Part shown: in pieces, positions 19,701 through 27,341 of the stretch | Layout of the letters: the number at the start of each line of letters is the position of its first letter | Position numbering within the stretch: the first letter of the stretch is position 1 | Source of the DNA: Moraxellaceae bacterium | Lineage (GTDB): Bacteria; Pseudomonadota; Gammaproteobacteria; Pseudomonadales; Moraxellaceae | Reading direction: 5' to 3' | Assembly: GCA_020697295.1 (NCBI GenBank) | Contig: JAJFBF010000024.1 | Location: forward strand, 1-64,000 | DNA: 64,000 nt | Translations under genes and position numbers: made by a program | The notes under the pieces: model-generated | The model's input: the letters and a program-made list of their open reading frames with translations, nothing else | The model's database searches: none | What the model was told of the DNA's origin: nothing

Positions 19701-22562
19701 GCGGCTGCCGGTCTTGACCCAGGAATCCACCTTGATCCCCGGCAGATAGGCTCCCGGCCAGTAGCGACTGACCGCGTAGACCGTCTGGGTCTCGCCACCC
19801 GGATCGGTGAACTGCATCTCCACCGTGGCCCGCGCCGGATTCACCCGTGCCGGCAGCGGCACGCCCAGGCGCAGCCCTCCCTGCGCATCCACTTTGCCAG
19901 CCAGCTCCGGCAACGCCTCGGATGCCTCGAAGTCGGAGGGCGGCGGACACAGGTTATTGCCATCGCGGTCGACACAAGTGCGGAAGGAAAACTGTTCATA
20001 ATCGGGAAAACTGGCAAAGTCCTCATCCACTTCGCCGCGCAGGATGACGTCCACGCCGGGGTAAGCGCCGCCATTGAGGTAGGCAAGGCTGAGATCGGCA
20101 TCCAGTGACTCTCGGTAGGCCACCGGACCCGCGGGTATCTGCAAACGCGCCTTGAGCAGGGGCAAGCGGAATTCCGCCACGCGGAAATTACCCGCCTCCA
20201 GCACACCGGCATCGGTATGCAAGGAAATGGCATAGCGACCGAGCTTGGCCGCCGCCGGAATTTTCCACTCGCTATCGGCATTGCCGCCCGCGTCGAAACG
20301 AGGCGTCAGCTCGTATTCCTGGTCACTGCCTTCATGGCGCAGCGCGACCTTCCGCACCACTGTCGCCGGCGGGGCAAAGCCTTCCAGTGTCCGCTGCCGG
20401 AGGAAGTGCCGCATATGTACCGTTTCCCCGGCGCGCAGCAGGGTGCGCGCCAGCACGGTGTGCGCGCTGAAACGCTCGTCGTCACCAAAATAGTGATTGA
20501 TGGCGTAGCGCCAGGGCTGTATGCCCTCGTCCCAGTTCGAGAGTACGAAGCTGCGGTCATCGGCGGTGCGCGCGCTCACCAGCATGCGCGCGCCATTGCA
20601 GCTGCCGCGCTTTTGCAGGGGCTTGCCATCCTCGTCCTCGATCCATTCGCTGCGTTCGGTTTCGGGGAGCCTGGCGTCCACCCGGGAAATGCCTTGTGCG
20701 TCGGTGATGCCCCGCCAAAGCAACTCGCCGGCATTGCAGTCCCGGATTTCCACTGCGGCGCCGGGCACGGGCTCGGCCTTGTCGAGCGCCGTCACCCACA
20801 CCAGCGAATTGGCGACGCCACGCTTGAAGTGCACCGCGAGATTGGTGACCAGGCTGATGCTATGCACATACATCGGCTTGTCGAGGCCGAGCAGGGAATT
20901 GCCCAGGTAGCGGCTTTCGACTTCATGCACATAAATTCCGGGAGCGGGCACCGGAATCCCCAACACCTCGAATTCACGCGATTCCAGCTGCCGTGGCAGC
21001 GGCCGTGACTCAACCCCCGGAGCACTGCCCAGGAAGGCATCGCCGCGCGGATCGGGCGGCGCCGGCCGCGTGATCTTGCGGCCCGGCCGGGCAGGATCGT
21101 CGACCACCTCCGGCGGCACGCCCCAGGGCTTGCGTGCGGCCTCGGCATCCTTTTTCAGCCAGCCGATGAGCGCGGCGTCATCCTCCGGCAGGCGCAAGGT
21201 ATGCAAGCGCGCCTCCGTCAGCGCGCCTGAGCCCGCCTGTCCGGGCTCGAGATTGCGCACCGTCAGCGGCACCGCCCCGACGGCGCGCTCGACAATGCCA
21301 AAGCCGGCGCTGAACTTGGCGAGCGGCGGATAGTCCCCGGTTTTCACCGCCAGCGGAAAACGGGCCTGATTCTTCAGCGGCCGGGCGCTGGGATTGCCAA
21401 AGCCCTGCCCGGGCAAGGCCAGGGTGAAAGCGCTGTTGGGCATGAACGGTCCCTGGAATACCGCAACGCTGCCCGGCTCATAGCTGTCTCCCTCGCCATT
21501 GGGCTGCGGCCGCCAGGTCTGCTCGCCCGCCCCCAGCACGATTTTTTGAAGGGCCTCCGCGCTGATCTCCTCGGTGAACTCCACGCGCATGCTGCCCAGC
21601 GGGCTGCAAGGCTTGCGCGCCGACTCGCGATCGCAGGAAAAGCTGGCGGTGAATTCCGGACGCACCTGATAGGCCAGCAACTGGTCCTGCTGATTGCGGA
21701 TACCGCTCGTAGCCGCGATGCCGCGGTCCCACACCAGCGTCAGCGCGGCCTCGTTGGGCAGCCGCCGCCGACAGGACACCATGGCCTGGCTGACCACCGG
21801 CCGGCGCACCTCGTTGAGCCAGCCGGGTTCCCGGCTTTGCCACCAGTGCGCTTCCCAGTACGGCCGCATCGCCAGGTAGGCCCTTTCCTCCTCCGGACTC
21901 AGCAACCGCACCGGAATTTTTTCCTTGAGCCCTTGTGCCAGGCAGTAGGCGTGAACCGGCACCAGGCGCTTGTCGACCTCGCCATCGAACTTGAGCATGA
22001 AGACCTGCTCTTCCTCGATGCCCCGGTCAGCCGGTTCGACGGCAAGTTCCAGACTGTTGTGGCGCTTGATCAGGAAGAGCTGGTCCGCGCTCGAATAGCT
22101 GATGCCCGCGCGCGGGCGGCTGTCGGTGACCAGGGGGCCGCCAGTGCTGAAACGGTACTTCGGGTAGGTGGTCACCGGGCGGCCGGCCACACTGCGCAGG
22201 CCTTTAACCAACGTGAATTCGCAGGCGATCCCGGCAGGCAGGTCCGCGGCGAAATCATAGGCCCAGTTCCGGGTATCGACCCAGCGCCCCTTGCCGGCGG
22301 CGGGACAGATCACCGTGAAGGGATTGAAAACGCGCGGATCGCCAAAGCGCACCATGTCCTCGGAAAAGCGCGCCTGAACCTGGCGCACGGTGCGCATCTC
22401 GCCCTGCGGGGCAAAGAGGGTCAGGCGGGCGCCGGACGATGCCGCGGCAGCGGTCGCCTGCTTCACGACGGGCGGGTTGGCGGCAGCGACAACGGGTGCA
22501 GTGACCGCGAGCGACACGGCAAGCTGCGCAAGCAGGGCCAGCGGGCGAATGGCGGGGAACAT
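16704..22562 (-). CDS. Bacterial alpha-2-macroglobulin (YfhM-like)
   Basis: The product is 1952 residues, a large periplasmic protease trap thought to protect the envelope when it is breached. It has a Sec signal peptide (1-~26, ending PVVAAANPP). Tandem MG-type beta domains follow, with bait-region and MG7-10 areas. The thioester motif CLEQ (near residue 1492, in YRYSCLEQQLSRAIAL) and the alpha/alpha-toroid that follows are complete, so it is a trapping-competent type. I see no lipobox cysteine, unlike the E. coli lipoprotein. The ATG at 22562 follows AAGGATG. It forms an operon with pbpC. Confidence 0.93.
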   Translation of the reverse strand: MFPAIRPLALLAQLAVSLAVTAPVVAAANPPVVKQATAAAASSGARLTLFAPQGEMRTVRQVQARFSEDMVRFGDPRVFNPFTVICPAAGKGRWVDTRNWAYDFAADLPAGIACEFTLVKGLRSVAGRPVTTYPKYRFSTGGPLVTDSRPRAGISYSSADQLFLIKRHNSLELAVEPADRGIEEEQVFMLKFDGEVDKRLVPVHAYCLAQGLKEKIPVRLLSPEEERAYLAMRPYWEAHWWQSREPGWLNEVRRPVVSQAMVSCRRRLPNEAALTLVWDRGIAATSGIRNQQDQLLAYQVRPEFTASFSCDRESARKPCSPLGSMRVEFTEEISAEALQKIVLGAGEQTWRPQPNGEGDSYEPGSVAVFQGPFMPNSAFTLALPGQGFGNPSARPLKNQARFPLAVKTGDYPPLAKFSAGFGIVERAVGAVPLTVRNLEPGQAGSGALTEARLHTLRLPEDDAALIGWLKKDAEAARKPWGVPPEVVDDPARPGRKITRPAPPDPRGDAFLGSAPGVESRPLPRQLESREFEVLGIPVPAPGIYVHEVESRYLGNSLLGLDKPMYVHSISLVTNLAVHFKRGVANSLVWVTALDKAEPVPGAAVEIRDCNAGELLWRGITDAQGISRVDARLPETERSEWIEDEDGKPLQKRGSCNGARMLVSARTADDRSFVLSNWDEGIQPWRYAINHYFGDDERFSAHTVLARTLLRAGETVHMRHFLRQRTLEGFAPPATVVRKVALRHEGSDQEYELTPRFDAGGNADSEWKIPAAAKLGRYAISLHTDAGVLEAGNFRVAEFRLPLLKARLQIPAGPVAYRESLDADLSLAYLNGGAYPGVDVILRGEVDEDFASFPDYEQFSFRTCVDRDGNNLCPPPSDFEASEALPELAGKVDAQGGLRLGVPLPARVNPARATVEMQFTDPGGETQTVYAVSRYWPGAYLPGIKVDSWVKTGSRVPVDVVVLDTKGLPVRNAPVQVKVFLNETLTHRTRTVGGFYAYNSESVLKPLTAQCAGRSDAAGRLHCDIPVNASGELHLRAQATDPRGQLATASASAWVSGQESWWFGQENTDRIDLIPEKKSYEPGQAMRLQLRMPFPQATVLVTTEREGILDASVQRLTAAAPVITVPARGEYAPNVYVSALAVRGRDDSVQPTALVDLGKPAFKMGLTQVKVGWDAFRLAVAVEPERKRYRIREQARVKVKVTAPGGQALPAGTEITLAAVDEALLELSGNASWDLLKAMMGERGHRISTSTSQLQVVGKRHFGRKALPPGGGGGRGSDARELFDTLLYWKARAPVDAQGVAEFTVPINDSLSGFRLAAVASAGDRFGVGESSFQTFQDLQVISGLPLVVREGDRFDAGFTVRNASDARQSVKFTATTDIASITSLQRELVLAPGQSQTITFPVQVPAGIRQIEWVLAAVSENTQDRMKLVQKVLDSVPEQVIQATLTQLEPGTPYRLPVQKPSDALDGGGLDLSLRAHLGDGLAGVQRFFRDYRYSCLEQQLSRAIALDDRQAWLSIQENLPAFLDGNGLLKLFTPLEQGDPLITAYVLEVVKEAGWEVPKGPRERMLGALERFVSGELRPRLWDFAPLDKDARKLKAISVLARYQRYRPVMLESINVQPGLWPTAMVLDWVSLLQQRRDIAGRDQRLAEAAMILRTRLNLQGTALMLSRNESNQWWLYSSADVAAVRLFLAAQTLPGWQEDLPRLIRGLDLRSRHGHWDTTLANAWAVIAMKKFSERFESVPVSGSTRLVLAPTEKKATWAAGATEGQRLAWPARPATLEVAHDGQGKPWLTVQSVARIPLKAPWSTGYAVERQVLPLQQKVNGQWSAGDVALVVLKIDAQTDMGWVVVEDPVPAGASLLGRGLDRDSELLRRKMERYAGWMRYWSEPSFAEYRQDSYRGYYERVSKGPLTVAYVVRLNQSGDFQLPPTRVEAMYAPEMFGMIPNAAWSIVP

Positions 22563-22688
22563 GGAAGCATCCTTGACAACGGACCGGTCTGGCGCCGGCC
22601 CTGGCAAGGTCGATTCTAGGCGGGCACGCCTGCAAGTCTCAATGCGGACAGGTCACGCGCGGCCGCAGCGCCCCTCCCCTGCGACGCA

Positions 22689-23663
22689 TCAGGGCCTGGC
22701 GTCTTCCGCCAGGATCGCCAGCAGCGCCTGCATGTCCTCCGGCAGCGGCGACTCCCAGCTCATGGGCTCGCCGGTCTCGGGATGCGCCAGCCCCAGCCGG
22801 CGCGCATGCAGGGCCTGCCGGGGAAAGTGCTGGATGGCGTGGATCATCTCCTGGCTGCCGCCCTTGGGCAGGCGCATGCGACCGCCATAGACCGGATCGC
22901 CGACCAGCGGATGGCTGATATGCGCCATGTGCACACGGATCTGGTGGGTACGCCCGGTCTCGAGCTGCACCCGGACATGGGAGTGTCCGCGGAAACGCGC
23001 CAGCACGCGGTAATGCGTGACGGCGTCGCGACCGCGCTCGTCCTCCTCGTGGCGACGGCGCACCACGGCCATGCGCGTGCGGTCGGTGGGATGACGATCG
23101 ATAGGCGCGTCCACGGTGCCGCCGCCGGTCATCACGCCGCAGACGATGGCCTCGTATTCGCGGTAGACGGACTTGTCCGCCAGCTGCGCGGTCAGGTCGG
23201 TATGTGCGGGCAGGGTCTTGGCGACCACGAGCAGGCCCGAGGTGTCCTTGTCGATCCGGTGCACGATGCCCGCGCGCGGCAGCAGGTTGAGATCGGGCCA
23301 GTGATGCAGCAGCGCGTTCATCAGCGTGCCGTCGGGGTTGCCGGCGCCCGGATGCACCACCAGGCCGGCCGGCTTGTCGACCACCAGCAGGAACTCGTCT
23401 TCATAGACGATATGGAGCGGGATGTCCTCCGGCAGCGCCGGCGTTTCTACGGCCAGCTCGGCGTCCAGCACGAGGGTCTCGCCGCCGGCCACCTTGTCGC
23501 GGGGCTTGCCCGGCTTGCCGTTGAGGGTCAGGCGGCCATCCTTGATCCAGTCCTTGAGGCGCTCGCGCGAATAGGCGTCAAAAAGCTGGGCGGCGGCCTG
23601 GTCCAGGCGCATGCCGGCATACTCGAGGGGAACCTCGGCCGAGAGAGTGACAGTTACAGACAT
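22689..23663 (-). CDS. rluD: 23S rRNA pseudouridine(1911/1915/1917) synthase
   Basis: It modifies helix 69 of 23S rRNA, at the subunit interface. The 324-residue product has an N-terminal S4-like RNA-binding domain (about 17-75: MRLDQAAAQLF, SRERLKDWIKDGRLTLNG). The catalytic domain has VVDKPAGLVVHPG and HRIDKDTSG, with catalytic Asp138. The RTHQIRVHMAHISHPLVGDPVYGG block is typical of the RluA/RluD group. The S4 domain and length favour RluD over RluA. It is divergent from bamD, as in Pseudomonas. Confidence 0.95.
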   Translation of the reverse strand: MSVTVTLSAEVPLEYAGMRLDQAAAQLFDAYSRERLKDWIKDGRLTLNGKPGKPRDKVAGGETLVLDAELAVETPALPEDIPLHIVYEDEFLLVVDKPAGLVVHPGAGNPDGTLMNALLHHWPDLNLLPRAGIVHRIDKDTSGLLVVAKTLPAHTDLTAQLADKSVYREYEAIVCGVMTGGGTVDAPIDRHPTDRTRMAVVRRRHEEDERGRDAVTHYRVLARFRGHSHVRVQLETGRTHQIRVHMAHISHPLVGDPVYGGRMRLPKGGSQEMIHAIQHFPRQALHARRLGLAHPETGEPMSWESPLPEDMQALLAILAEDARP

Positions 23664-23690
23664 GCGTGTGGACCCGGTTATAGATAGCGT

Positions 23691-23710
23691 TACAATGGCG
23701 CCGCATTGTA
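23691..23710. promoter_or_regulatory. inverted repeat in the rluD-bamD divergent promoter region
   Basis: TACAATG and CATTGTA form a 7-base inverted repeat with a 6-base spacer in the 104-base gap between rluD and bamD. Each arm reads TACAAT, a plausible -10 box, one in each direction, so the symmetry may reflect two back-to-back promoters. No convincing -35 boxes were found. Confidence 0.35.
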
Positions 23711-23767
23711 GCGGCCGGCCACCCGCCTGTCCCCGACTTCACTCCGCCGCCTGATAACGGATTCTTG

Positions 23768-24607
23768 ATGCCCTGCTTGCTGACCGCGCTGCCGCGTGCG
23801 CTGACCCTCCTCCTGCTGGCCCTCCTCCTCGGCGCCTGCGCCTCCGGCAAGCCCAAGGTGCTGTCCGAGAAGCAGTACTACGAATCCGCCCAGAAAAGCA
23901 TGCGCGCCGGCAATTTCACCAAGGCCACCGAGGACCTGGAGGCGCTCGAGTCCCAGTACCCCGTGGGCGCCTACACGGAGCAGGCCCAGCTCGAGCTGGT
24001 CTACGCCAATTACCGCCATATCGACTATGCCGGGGCCTCGGCCGCCGCCGAGCGCTTCATCCGCCTGCACCCCGGCCATCCGCAGCTCGACTATGCCTAT
24101 TACATCCGCGGGCTGGCCGACTTCGAGGCCAACCGGGACTTCTTCAGCCGCCACCTGCCGGTGAAGCCCTATGCGCGCGACCTCGACAACCTGCGCGACG
24201 CCTTCGTCAATTTCCGGGAACTGCTGCAGCGCTTCCCCGAGAGCGAGTACGCTCCCGATGCCCGTGCCCGCATGATCTGGATCCGCAACCAGTTTGCCGA
24301 GTCGGAAATCCATGTCGCCCGGCTCTATGCCCGCAAGAAGGCCTATGTCTCCTGCCTGAACCGCGCGCGCGCCGTGGTCGAGAACTTCCCGGGCGCCCCG
24401 GCGGTGCCGGACGCGCTGGCCCTGCAGGTCTGGGCCTATGGCAAGCTCGGCCTCAGCGACCTGGCGGAGCAGCAGCGCGCCCTGCTCAAGGCCAGCTATC
24501 CGGACTACCAGGGCCAGGACGAGCTGACCCGCGAAGTCACCGACAACAACACCCGCTCCTGGCTCAACATCGGCACCTTCGGCCTGCTCGGCGACGACGG
24601 CCGCTGA
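23768..24607 (+). CDS. bamD: Outer membrane assembly lipoprotein BamD
   Basis: BamD (ComL) is the essential lipoprotein partner of BamA that recognises outer-membrane proteins for insertion. The 279-residue precursor has a signal peptide and lipobox LLLGAC (lipidated Cys near 22). It then carries five TPR-like repeats; SEKQYYESAQKSMRAGNF, FIRLHPGHPQLDYAYYIRGLA and YPDYQG are family hallmarks. The ATG at 23768 is used; a TTG one codon earlier is less likely. It is convergent with the hemerythrin gene. Confidence 0.95.
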   Translation: MPCLLTALPRALTLLLLALLLGACASGKPKVLSEKQYYESAQKSMRAGNFTKATEDLEALESQYPVGAYTEQAQLELVYANYRHIDYAGASAAAERFIRLHPGHPQLDYAYYIRGLADFEANRDFFSRHLPVKPYARDLDNLRDAFVNFRELLQRFPESEYAPDARARMIWIRNQFAESEIHVARLYARKKAYVSCLNRARAVVENFPGAPAVPDALALQVWAYGKLGLSDLAEQQRALLKASYPDYQGQDELTREVTDNNTRSWLNIGTFGLLGDDGR

Positions 24608-24613
24608 GCCTGC

Positions 24614-24640
24614 CCCGCTCCCGTCAATGCAGGGAGCGGG
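24614..24640. terminator. hairpin between convergent bamD and hemerythrin gene
   Basis: CCCGCTCCC and GGGAGCGGG form a perfect 9-bp stem with a 9-base loop directly after bamD. The hairpin overlaps the last codons of the convergent gene. No T-run follows on either strand, so terminator activity is uncertain. Confidence 0.4.
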
Positions 24641-25121
24641 AGCTCTCCACCGCCAGCACCGGCTGGATTTCCGCCACCGCCCTGACTTCCCGCGCCTTTC
24701 CCGCCTGCCGCATTGCCTCGCCCATTAGCTCTTCAGTGGCGGCATCGAGCACCTTGCGCGCCTTCCGGAACATTTCCTTCTCCTCCTGGCGCATATGCAG
24801 CTCCAGCACCTCGGCCAGCACCGCCAGATAGGCGGTCCAGTCCGGGTCCGCAGGCTCCAGGGCGGCGATGACCTCCATCAGGCTGCCGGCCACGTCGTGG
24901 CGGATGCGTCCCTGCCGCGCCAGGGGCCCGGTCAGCTCATGCTCGAGCAAGGGGGCGTGGAAAGCCGCCTCGACGGCGGCGGCGTGGACACCCAGCAAGG
25001 CCTGCAACTGCAGGAAGAGTCGCTGCCGCGTCGCCGGCCGGCGTTCGCCCAGGTCCTGGATCCGCCTGAGGCAGCTCCGGATGACCTCATGCTCATGCCG
25101 GAGTACATCGTAAATCGTCAT
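24624..25121 (-). CDS. Hemerythrin HHE-domain protein
   Basis: The product is 165 residues and all helical. The N-terminal four-helix bundle carries the ligand pattern of hemerythrin-like cation-binding domains: His9/His11 in RHEHEVIR, a second helix with HAAAVEAAFHAPLLEHE, RHD near 74, and a last helix with ELHMRQEEKEMF. Such proteins bind a di-iron centre and act in oxygen, nitric oxide or iron handling; the precise role here is unknown. A purine-rich Shine-Dalgarno site (GGGAGGGGG) precedes the ATG. It is a single gene on the minus strand. Confidence 0.83.
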   Translation of the reverse strand: MTIYDVLRHEHEVIRSCLRRIQDLGERRPATRQRLFLQLQALLGVHAAAVEAAFHAPLLEHELTGPLARQGRIRHDVAGSLMEVIAALEPADPDWTAYLAVLAEVLELHMRQEEKEMFRKARKVLDAATEELMGEAMRQAGKAREVRAVAEIQPVLAVESSRSLH

Positions 25122-25361
25122 GGTAGCCCCCTCCCCCTGGCCTCACGGTTCAGCATAGTCCCGCCGGATGACGGCGACCGGGATCGCGCCTGGCAAAGGA
25201 CAAGGGGAAGGATAATGGGCGTGGACGGCAGGCGCCGGCCCGGAAGCTGTGCGACAAGTTGACAGCCGGACGCCTAATACTTCTTTTAATTCCTTAAAAT
25301 ACAATATCTTATAAGAAAGCCGGCGGTCGGAAACCGGTGGCCGTCCGCCGGCCCGGCGAAC
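25122..25361 (-). other. AT-rich intergenic island upstream of the hemerythrin gene
   Basis: These 240 bases lie between nadE and the hemerythrin gene. About 25276-25318 is strikingly AT-rich for this genome (for example TTAATTCCTTAAAATACAAT) and could hold promoter or regulator sites for the hemerythrin gene. A loose TTGTAT/TATTAG pair has a 19-base spacer and is not convincing. The nadE terminator occupies 25313-25352. Confidence 0.45.
25313..25352 (-). terminator. probable Rho-independent terminator of nadE
   Basis: On the minus strand the arms GCCGGCGG and CCGCCGGC enclose an 18-base loop. The stem is followed by TTTCTTAT. It lies 10 bases after the nadE stop. Confidence 0.5.
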
Positions 25362-26990
25362 TCAGTCCCCGGCCCGCCAGCCGTTGACGATGGGGTAGCG
25401 CCGGTCCTTGCCGAAGCCGCGGCGGCTGATGCGCGGGCCGATGGCGGCCTGGCGGCGCTTGTACTCGTTGCCGTCGACCATGCGCACCACGCGCATCACG
25501 GTGGCGGCGTCAAAACCGGCGGCCGTGATGGCTTCGGCGCTCTCGTCGTCCTCCACATAGCGCTTGAGGATGGCGTCGAGCACCGGGTAGGGGGGCAGCG
25601 AGTCCTCGTCCTTCTGGTCGGGCGCCAGCTCCGCCGATGGCGGACGGTCAATCACCCGTTGCGGGATGGGCGGATGCTCCGGAGTGAGCGCATTGCGATA
25701 CTCCGAGAGCCGGAACACCAGGGTCTTGGGCACATCCTTCAGCACATCGAAGCCGCCCGCCATATCGCCGTAGAGCGTGGCGTAGCCCACCGCCATCTCC
25801 GACTTGTTGCCGGTGGTCAGCACCATCAGTCCTTTCTTGTTGGAAATGGCCATGAGCAGGACGCCGCGTGAGCGGGCCTGCAGGTTTTCCTCGGTCTTGT
25901 CGCGGGCCAGGCCGTCGAACTCCGGCGCCAGCGTGGCACTGAAGGATTCCACCATGGGCGCGATCGACAGCACCGAGTAATGCACGCCGAGGATGCAGGC
26001 CTCGGCCTCGGCATCCTCCAGGCTCATGGTCGAGGTGTAGTGGTAGGGCATCATCACCGCCTGCACCCGGTCGGCGCCGATGGCGTCGACGGCAATCGCC
26101 AGCGTCAGCGCGGAATCAATGCCACCGGAGAGTCCCAGCACCGCGCCGCGAAAGCCGCTCTTGCCCACATAGTCACGCACGCCCAGCACCAGCGCCTCGT
26201 AGACCTCGGCCTCAGGCGACAGCGCCGGGGCGCGGCTCGCGGCCACAAAGCCCTGCGCCCCGAATTCCACCGTGGCCAGCGCCTCGGCAAAGCGCGGCAG
26301 CTCGGCGGCGATTGCGCCGCCGGCATTCATGGCAAAGGAGCCGCCATCGAAGACCAGCTCATCCTGCCCGCCCACGAGATTGACGTAGAGCACCGGCAAG
26401 CCGGTCTCCTGCACGCGCGCGCCGACGACGGCCATGCGCTCGGCCTGCTTGCCCTGGTGGAAGGGCGAGGCGTTGAGGTTGATCAGCAACTCGGCGCCGG
26501 CATCACGGGCCGCCCGGGCCGGGCCGGCGTGCCAGATGTCCTCGCACAGCGTGAGACCAAGGCGGCGGCCGCCCAGGGAGAACACCACGGGCGCGTGGCC
26601 ATGGGTGAAATAGCGCTTCTCGTCAAAGACCTGGTAGTTGGGCAGCTCCTGCTTGGTGTACTCGCAGACGCACTGGCCGTCGCGCCAGACCCCGGCGAGA
26701 TTGCGCAAGTGGCCGTCGCGCCGGCCCGGATAGCCGATCAGGATATGGATGCCGCCGACTTCCCCAAGCCGGGCCAGCGCGGCGTCGATACGTCCGTCCA
26801 GGCTTGGCCGCAGCAGCAGGTCCTCGGGCGGATAGCCAACCAGGCACAGCTCGGGAAAGACCACGAGGCCGGCGCCCTGCTCATCGCGCGCCCGGGCCGC
26901 CAGCGCCAGCACCTTCTCGATGTTGCCGGGAATGTCGCCTACCAGGAAATCGGCCTGGGCAAGGGCAATGCGCAACACGGACTCGGTCAT
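25362..26990 (-). CDS. nadE: Glutamine-dependent NAD+ synthetase
   Basis: It makes NAD+ from nicotinate adenine dinucleotide, ATP and glutamine. The 542-residue product fuses an N-terminal nitrilase-type glutaminase domain (about 1-265; VVFPELCLVGYPPEDLL carries the catalytic Glu, LTLCEDIW the Cys) to an ATP-pyrophosphatase synthetase domain. The P-loop motif GLSGGIDSALTLAIA lies near 284. It is thus the two-domain type, able to use glutamine directly. The ATG at 26990 gives MTESVLRIALAQADF; upstream in-frame starts exist but lack ribosome sites. Confidence 0.95.
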   Translation of the reverse strand: MTESVLRIALAQADFLVGDIPGNIEKVLALAARARDEQGAGLVVFPELCLVGYPPEDLLLRPSLDGRIDAALARLGEVGGIHILIGYPGRRDGHLRNLAGVWRDGQCVCEYTKQELPNYQVFDEKRYFTHGHAPVVFSLGGRRLGLTLCEDIWHAGPARAARDAGAELLINLNASPFHQGKQAERMAVVGARVQETGLPVLYVNLVGGQDELVFDGGSFAMNAGGAIAAELPRFAEALATVEFGAQGFVAASRAPALSPEAEVYEALVLGVRDYVGKSGFRGAVLGLSGGIDSALTLAIAVDAIGADRVQAVMMPYHYTSTMSLEDAEAEACILGVHYSVLSIAPMVESFSATLAPEFDGLARDKTEENLQARSRGVLLMAISNKKGLMVLTTGNKSEMAVGYATLYGDMAGGFDVLKDVPKTLVFRLSEYRNALTPEHPPIPQRVIDRPPSAELAPDQKDEDSLPPYPVLDAILKRYVEDDESAEAITAAGFDAATVMRVVRMVDGNEYKRRQAAIGPRISRRGFGKDRRYPIVNGWRAGD

Positions 26991-27087
26991 GGCGGCTCGG
27001 GCCTCTGGCGTAACGAAGGGGTGCATAGGATAGACTAGGCCGCAGCAATTCCACATCCGTACCGGATCCGGAAGCCGAGGCATTTAC

Positions 27088-27339
27088 ATGGGCAAGCTGC
27101 TGCAACTCATCATGCTGGGCGTCGTCGCCTGGTTCGTGTTCCGCTACCTGCTGCGCAAGCCGGGCCTGCCGGGCCAGGACAAGGCGCCGCCGCCCGCGGG
27201 CGCGGGCCCCGCCGGCGCCGTCATGCGCCGCTGCGATTTCTGCCAGGTGCATGTGCCGGAGGGGGAAAGCACACAGTCCCGCGGCCACTATTTCTGCAGC
27301 GAGGCCCACCGCGACGCCTTCTTCCGCGGGCAACGCTGA
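27088..27339 (+). CDS. PP0621 family small membrane protein
   Basis: The product is 83 residues. It has one N-terminal membrane helix (about 4-21) and a Gly/Pro/Ala-rich linker. A C-terminal Cys/His motif follows (RRCDFCQVHVP near 47-57, then YFCSEAHRDAFF), likely a small zinc-binding knuckle. The layout matches the PP0621 family found next to pilS in pseudomonads; function is unknown. It ends 2 bases before pilS and is probably co-transcribed and coupled with it. Confidence 0.83.
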   Translation: MGKLLQLIMLGVVAWFVFRYLLRKPGLPGQDKAPPPAGAGPAGAVMRRCDFCQVHVPEGESTQSRGHYFCSEAHRDAFFRGQR

Positions 27340-27341
27340 TC

